Assembly (NCBI GenBank): GCA_035772735.1
Contig: JASDFA010000016.1
Span: 169,141,001-169,205,000, forward strand
Length of the DNA: 64,000 bases
Source of the DNA: Datura wrightii
Lineage: Eukaryota > Streptophyta > Magnoliopsida > Solanales > Solanaceae
Direction of reading: 5' to 3'
The notes beneath the pieces were generated by a model. The model saw only the letters and a list, made by a program, of their open reading frames with translations, searched no databases and was not told the DNA's origin. A program made the translations under genes and the position numbers. Position 1 is the first letter of the stretch; the number at the start of each line of letters is the position of its first letter. Below, one piece after another: positions 58,212 to 64,000 of this stretch.

Positions 58212-58798
58212 GTGAGTATAATTTTTCTCAGTTAATTGTGAGTATCTGTTGAATTTAGATAAGATTTTTTTTGGGACTCATGCTTTGAATGACCATTAAA
58301 TTGTTTGATTAATATGGTACTTGTTCTCTTGTCATTTCAATTCGATAGTAAACCTAGGAAGCTAGTGATTTGAAGAATTGACTGAAATGGAATTGACGGA
58401 CATGTTAACTCAGTTCTTATGGGACCGTGGGATTGAAAATGGTAGTGGATGAAGATGATTGGATAGGTAAACTAAAACTCTTGAGTTTGAGCTACATCAA
58501 GAGTCGTTAGATCATCAAATGACGCATTGTGTAGCTCGTCCTGAGTGGAAAATTAGCTCAAGAGACCAGTTTACCTAACGACTCACTTAACGACTCGTCT
58601 CCTCAGGTAATGACTCATTGTGACCAGTTGTTAAGTACAATGGACCAACATGAAGCAAGTATGGTTTGAGACAATGAGGGACCTCACAAGTCGTTGCCAG
58701 TGGCAACGACTCATTTAGTCACTTGTTAGGAACACTGAGCAGTATTTGAGAAGTGTTTTTGTGTCATCTCATCTGGTATACTAATGGTGTTTACATAG
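58212..58798 (+). other. Candidate 5'-UTR intron of ORF2 in Y (587 nt)
   Basis: Donor GTGAGTATAA at 58212, branch-like ACTAAT at about 58780, acceptor GTTTACATAG ending 58798, ORF2 ATG at 58804. Positions match X. It contains an ACGACTCGT cluster (58500-58715). Confidence 0.72.
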
Positions 58799-58803
58799 GT
58801 ACA

Positions 58804-60981
58804 ATGGCTCCAAGGGGTACACCAAAGAAAGGTCTGGCAAAGAAAAAAGTGCCGGAAGGAAGTCAACCATCATATAGCAGACTTCGGGATGAGCCGTCCT
58901 TCTCCAAAGAATCAAGTAGCTCAGAGGAAGAATATGACGTATCAGAGGAGCAGTTAGTGAGGACAACAATCAGGGCTAGGGCTCAACAAACTTCAAATTC
59001 GACATCCCTAGTCAATGCTCCTACTCCCTAGCGAGGAATCCGCCCAGCCACACTGATGATAATGCTAGGGCTACAGCCGCACTTGCACCTGAGGATCCCA
59101 CAGCTGGGTAAAACCCAGAGATAGCTGACGAGTAACATGCTCTGCGAGGGAATTCTGATGATAAATTGACTGAGACCTCGACACATCAAACAATCAACCA
59201 AGGAACATGCGGAGGTGGAGTGTTCATGGTATGAGGGCCATATACAACACAGATATTGGTCCTAATGATAAAGGAAATCCAAATAGAAGCATATATGAGG
59301 AGCTGAAGATGGTCACTATGGGGCTGAAAGACCTTCTAGAGCTGCAAGCTGTGCTCGACATGTACAGGTTCGGGTGGTTGACCGAGCCATCAAGAAGCTA
59401 CAACCCATGTTTAGTCTGACAATTCTATGCGGCCTAAGCAGACACACTATAGCATTTCGCATTAGGGGGCCAAAACTGGAAAAAGAGGCCTTCTTTTACT
59501 CGGGTGTTGGTTCGAGATACTCCCATAGATATATCTGAGGAGACCATCTCCAAGATTTTATATGGGCTAGATTATCATGCTCCGATGAACACAGCCAAGT
59601 TCGACCACAAGGTTTTCAAGTTAAAGTAAGTCAAGACCAAAACGCTGAATAGTTAGGAGTGCATACTTGGTTATATAAGATCATTTCTATAAGAGGTGCG
59701 CTGGTTGAATGGTTGCACGACACAGAGTCTCAGATATAGAAGGCCATACTCAACTTTAAGGCTAAATTTTGGAGGTCAGTGATGCAGCGTAGGTTGGTAC
59801 CAACCAACAATGATAACATCCTCTCACCTGACAGGGCAACATTGGTAGCAAGTATTATGGAGGGATATGCCACCAATTTTGCGCGGTACATTGCCGAGGA
59901 GATTAGAGGGTGGGCAATCAATGATAGTACTACAATTCCCTTCCCTTGTCTGATTGATAGAGTCTGGCAGGAGTAAAATGTGCCCGAGTTTCCATCAGTT
60001 GATTAGAGAATAGTAGTAGAGAAGATAATAGATATTGGGTTGATCAGAGATGAGACAAACCCAGACACAAGGGCGAGGAGTCAGTTCGCCACATTCGCTG
60101 GAGCGACCATACTAGTAGAGGCATTTAGCAGTGGTATGCACATCGATGTTGCACAATTCACTGATTTGGCGGCTGAGCCAATTGAGGGTAGATAGACGGG
60201 TAGCCAGGCTTAGGCTACAGATGCAGCAGACACCTCCGCACCTTCTGATGTTCCCGAGTCATCATCCACCACAGCAGCACCTAGATCACCAGTTGCTCCA
60301 CCACGAGCCACTACAACAGGCCTAGTTATGATTTCTCTGGAATTTTTGGTTGACAAGGCTAGGCGGCTGGCTAAGGCTGAAAAGCAACAGGCATACACGA
60401 CTCTACAGGTTAAAGTTCTTATGGAGCAGGTAAAGTCTTGGGTGATGAAAGAGTTAGAGGCATTGTCCAATTTTGTGCACGGCCAATTGGATGCTTTAGA
60501 GAGACGTATAGATGAGCGCCTTGCGCAGTTAAAGGCACCTGAATTGGAAAAATGGTATGTAGAGCCGGGAGCGCTCAGAGTCTAGGTGCAGGATTTGGCC
60601 TCACGATAGGTAGCTGTAGTACCTCCACCGGTGCTTCCTGCAATAGAGGATGAATTTGAAGAAGAGGTACCACCGGTTTTTGATTTTATTACTAAGGAGA
60701 CGGTGGCACATGATAAGGGAAAGAGGCCTCTTAAGGAAGGAATCTTTGAAGATAATGCTTCTTTGCTTCGTCAGCAAAAATGAGAGCGAAATGAGATGGA
60801 AAGATCGCTGCATGTTTTGAGAGAGGAGGATTGACAGAGAGCCAAAACTGAGGCAGCGAGAGCTCATTGATAAGGAACGAGCTCCTTTGGATCTGAAAAT
60901 GCACCGGGTCAAGTCAGTAATGTTGGAGATAATACTGGAGGAGTATCTACACCCTCCACTGACCCAGTAGCTGACACCTAG
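58804..60981 (+). pseudogene. ORF2 of element Y, broken
   Basis: MAPRGTPKKGLAKKKVPEGS at 58804, first stop at 59031. The domain continues in 59207-59419 (GLKDLLELQAVLDMYRFGWL, YNPCLV), 59779-59976 (RRLVPTNNDNILSPDRATLV, EGYATNFARYIAEEIRGW, IPFPCLIDRV) and 60328-60585 (coiled-coil-like: LEFLVDKARRLAKAEKQQAY, QLDALERRIDERLAQLKAPE), ending VADT-stop at 60981. Same layout and nearly the same length as in X (about 2.18 kb), which supports a real ancestral protein of about 720 residues. Function unknown; see X. Confidence 0.82.
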
Positions 60982-62532
60982 GTCTCACAAGTATGTTCCC
61001 TATTTCCCTAGTTTTGTATGATATATATGCGTCGAGGACGATGCATGCTTTTCTTGATGGGGGTAGGGAGGAATACTTGTGCATTTGTTTTGCTGATCAT
61101 AACCCGAGGGTTTTTCTTGCCGGATTTCTTTTCCATCAAGTGTTTCATATCTAGTAGAACCGGAACGTTTAGGGTTTTATGTTTTTTTTGTGTTTGTTTG
61201 TGTCAGTCAGAAGAAAGTTAGTTGAACTGAAGGAATTCAAGAGTTAAATTGTTGATTTTTGTTGAATTTATAAGTTGATACCCCCTCCTAAATTTATTTA
61301 TATGTGTATGTTAAAGTTGACAAGTATGACCTTTGTGAATCTTTGCATGGTATTGAAACTGTGAACATGTTTACCATTGTATGGCTGTACCTGAACTAGC
61401 AGTTAGTAGAAGTGATAATGTTGACCTGTGCTATGTGCGAATGAGGTTTAATAGCTACATTCGGCTGCGTGTGTCAATCTAGAACTTTCCTGGTCAACCG
61501 TACCAAGATAGAGGATAGGATACTAGGAAAGGTTCATAAGCCGTTTTTGATTTATGAGCCCACTTTAGCCTTAAAAGACCTACCAAAAGAGAGTAAAATT
61601 CCCTTGATCCAAATGTTTGAGTTTAAATTGACCTTTCTTTTTGTTTACACCAATTCACCATCCCGCTTTTATTAAGAATGAACCTGTTTTGGACCTGGTC
61701 CCTTCTTGAACATTGTGAACCTCTAATCAGGAAAATCGCTTAACTTGAGGGTGGCTGTTATAGGGGTGATTAAGAAAAGTAGGGTGGAATGAAAATCGGG
61801 TAATGAAAAAGGAAAGAGAAAGAAAAGAAAAGAAAAGAAAAGAAAAGAAAGATGTGACATCAATAAATGTTTGAATGAAGAGAAACCGTAGTCGTAGTTG
61901 CAAATGCAAATAAAAGAAGAAGAATGTAAAGGAAAAAGGGAGAAAATAGAAAAAAAGGGGTTAAAAGTGGAGTCAAGAAATGTGTAGTGCCAAGGAGAGT
62001 TAAGCTACTAATTCCATATGTACCATACCCAAACCTGATGCATACATTACAAGCCTAGAAAGTCCTATAGTGATCTTGGTTACTTGTCTGAAAATTGAGG
62101 TATTGAAACTAAAGACAAGCCTAAGGTATTGCATGCACACAGTTACAATTTCTTTGTGAGAGCGAGTGAATACGACCTAGTCCCAAGAAAAATATATAAA
62201 AATAATCATATACACATGTGTGAGTATGGGACTTCTTTAGGGTGAGAGCATTTGGTCAAAAAATCATCTGCAAATTGTTTGGGTCAGTGTTATAGATTTA
62301 TGTTCGTGGTTGCAAGTGACAGTGTTTTTCCGTGTTTTGGTTCCTCTGTGTTATGGTTGGAAATTTTTCATATACATTGTGATTTGAGTTGATATGATGA
62401 AGGAGGGTTAGAAAATTCGATTTGATAAATAAATGTGACTGCCGTAAGTTTTCTAGAGTTCTTTTGGTTGAAGCGTCGAAGTAGTTTAGTTCAGTTTATT
62501 TTATTTTATTTCCTGAGGACATGCAAAAGTTC
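60982..62532 (+). other. Conserved 3' non-coding region of Y
   Basis: Parallel to 48554-50163. GCGTCGAGGACGATGC at 61029-61044. An (AAAAG)n microsatellite lies at about 61814-61850. No gene. ORFs 61018-61221 and 61469-61675 are not open in X. Confidence 0.7.
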
Positions 62533-62546
62533 TAAGTTGAGGGTGT
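62533..62546 (+). other. Polypurine tract of Y
   Basis: TAAGTTGAGGGTGT beside the 3' LTR. Confidence 0.7.
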
Positions 62547-64000
62547 TGATGTTCTATGATTTTACGACACTTTCAATGCTTAAAACCAAAAAACTATGCA
62601 CATTAAGAGTATGTTTATTTAGGTATGATGTGTTCTGTGTTTAATGTTGCCGGAAGACAGGTTCGTAAGTGAAATGGGTAAAGTAATGCTTAAAACAACT
62701 GAACAGGTGACTGCCAAGCACTTCACGAGTTGTTGGCACTTAGAAGGACTCGTTGCTGAAGTCGTGGGCAAAGGTTGAGTTTAGAAACTGCAAGACAAAT
62801 GTATCTAAAAGGTTGAGGGATTGACTCATTACATCTGGTAACCAATCGTGAAGTCCGTTGTGAAGACTGGGAGATAAATTATTGAAGAAGTAACCAGTGG
62901 AGATGACGAAAGACATAACGAGTCATTAGTTGACTAAACGACTCATTGGCAGATCACTGGAACCAATCGTAAGATACACTGGAAATTTCAAGGATTAGAC
63001 CACGAGGGGCCTAACGGCTCATGCCCAGGCATAACGAGTCATTAAGTGACCCATTTCCAAAGCTGGGTTCGATGTTGAGGATGACTGATTTTAGAAAGGC
63101 AAGACTCGTCAAAGGTCCTAACGAATCGTTATGGAGCCCGTGACCACTGACGACCTAGTTTCCAGTTTTAATGAGGAAAAGGTTTTCTTGGAACTATAAA
63201 TACACTGTTTAGGTTTATTTTAATATTACACAATTAGACAGTTTATTTTTACTAATTTTTCATATGGATTTTGGTGTTGTACGGTTATTCTTGGTTCAGT
63301 AAACAAGGTTTACAATTTTATTCTTGAATTTGAGGATCAAAAGAAACATTGAAATTTATTCATCAAGTTTGGAGTTTTATTCAATTACTTGTTTTCTTCT
63401 ACGATAATTTATTGTAATTATGATATATTCAAAATTTTGTTATTGTGATTATTCAAGTACGAGTAGCTAAACCAATAACTAAGTTTGTGGGAACTAAGAT
63501 GAATTAACACACATAGGTGAAACACTTAGTGATTCTTGAACGGGGTTTAATGCATATATTGTTTTTCCCTTCGCTTTAATTGATTCTTGATGGTTGCAAA
63601 CATTAGGACTTGCCTTATTATTACTTGCTAGAACAAAGAGGGCTGTGAATAGGAAAAAGGGATTTACAACAAAGATTTGAGGCAATCGACCCTCATCTAA
63701 TAGCTTGAACTTGTCCTGGGATAGCTAATTCGATATTAAGGGTAAGGGTTAATTAAGCATACACCCGTAGACGGACCAAGTTTCGTTGTGAAAATCATCT
63801 AGATATGGGACCAACCATTTAGGTGAATCTAAGTTACCGATATTGCATGTTAAACATCGAAATAGATTACTAGTGTAAAATCCTTGTGGTTATGAAATCT
63901 TGGGGAACACAATCCTAGTCAACTCGTTAATTGAATACAAACCAATATTTATCTAAACATCGAGTAGTTTTTACTTTTTTTTAATTATTTTATTTCTTCC
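62547..64000 (+). repeat. 3' LTR of element Y, truncated by window end
   Basis: TGATGTTCTATG onward, 1454 of about 1600 bp present. TATA box TATAAATA at 63195-63202. ACGAGTCGT-type array at 62720-63130, partly decayed. Confidence 0.9.

Larger units (their letters stand above)
55013..64000 (+). mobile_element. Element Y: deleted sibling of X, cut by window end
   Basis: 5' LTR 55013-56614, PBS, broken gag, junction deletion at about 57955, candidate intron, ORF2, 3' non-coding region, PPT, 3' LTR from 62547. Inserted in element 4's 5' LTR; the left flanking pentamer is GTCAT (55008-55012), and the right flank is outside. The interior is 5.9 kb against 7.9 kb in X; most of the difference is loss of the gag end, protease and GACGTTAAA block. 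No RT, RNase H or integrase. Confidence 0.88.

Overview
The window is plant nuclear DNA, almost certainly gene-poor, repeat-rich (pericentromeric-type) heterochromatin of a eudicot. Solanaceae is my best guess, from the style of the LTRs; that is inference. I see no intact host gene, tRNA, rRNA or bacterial feature. Nearly every base can be assigned to decayed LTR retrotransposons of the Ty3/gypsy order, and the long open frames are fragments of gag-pol or of a second ORF. Names used below are local labels.

Layout. 1-2806: end of a plus-strand LTR (LTR C) with a 39-bp tandem repeat. 2807-9074: minus-strand chromovirus element 1 (truncated LTR A, eroded interior, full 3.26-kb LTR A). 9075-11451: plus-strand family-B element 5 (partial LTR, PBS remnant, gag remnant). 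11452-13732: minus LTR D. 13733-14914: minus LTR E. 14915-15935: unassigned stretch, then a gag/leader remnant and a PBS. 15936-23553: family-B chromovirus element 2 (3' LTR, then INT-chromodomain, RNase H, RT, protease and gag, read right to left). From 23554 to the end of the window everything lies inside element 4 (family A), which is inserted in the primer-binding site of element 2.

Element 4 is itself interrupted five times. Element 3 (26342-37291, family B) sits in its 3' LTR. Solo LTR S1 (33764-35199) sits inside element 3's 5' LTR. Solo LTR S2 (38222-39647) sits in its integrase. Element X (40627-51806) sits between its integrase and RNase H. Element Y (55013 to beyond 64000) sits in its 5' LTR. 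S1, S2 and X have clear 5-bp target-site duplications.

Elements 1-4 are chromodomain-bearing Ty3/gypsy elements primed by initiator tRNA-Met (PBS TGGTATCAGAGC), with the Tekay/Del type of polyprotein. X and Y belong to a different lineage: 1.6-kb LTRs, a tRNA-Asp-type PBS, an Athila-like gag, a protease (X only), no recognisable RT, RNase H or integrase, and a second ORF at the position where Athila elements carry their env-like gene. That ORF is preceded in both copies by a well-formed candidate 5'-UTR intron of about 580 nt. The X/Y pair is the most interesting content: two related, apparently non-autonomous elements with a conserved spliced-ORF2 design, a conserved 1.6-kb 3' non-coding region, and dense arrays of the 9-mer ACGAGTCGT/ACGACTCGT that also occur in the LTRs of the unrelated family-B chromoviruses.

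All coding copies seen are broken by stops, frameshifts or deletions, so nothing here is predicted to be mobile by itself. Boundaries given for LTRs and TSDs are read directly from the sequence. Domain names follow recognised motifs and were not checked by any search.
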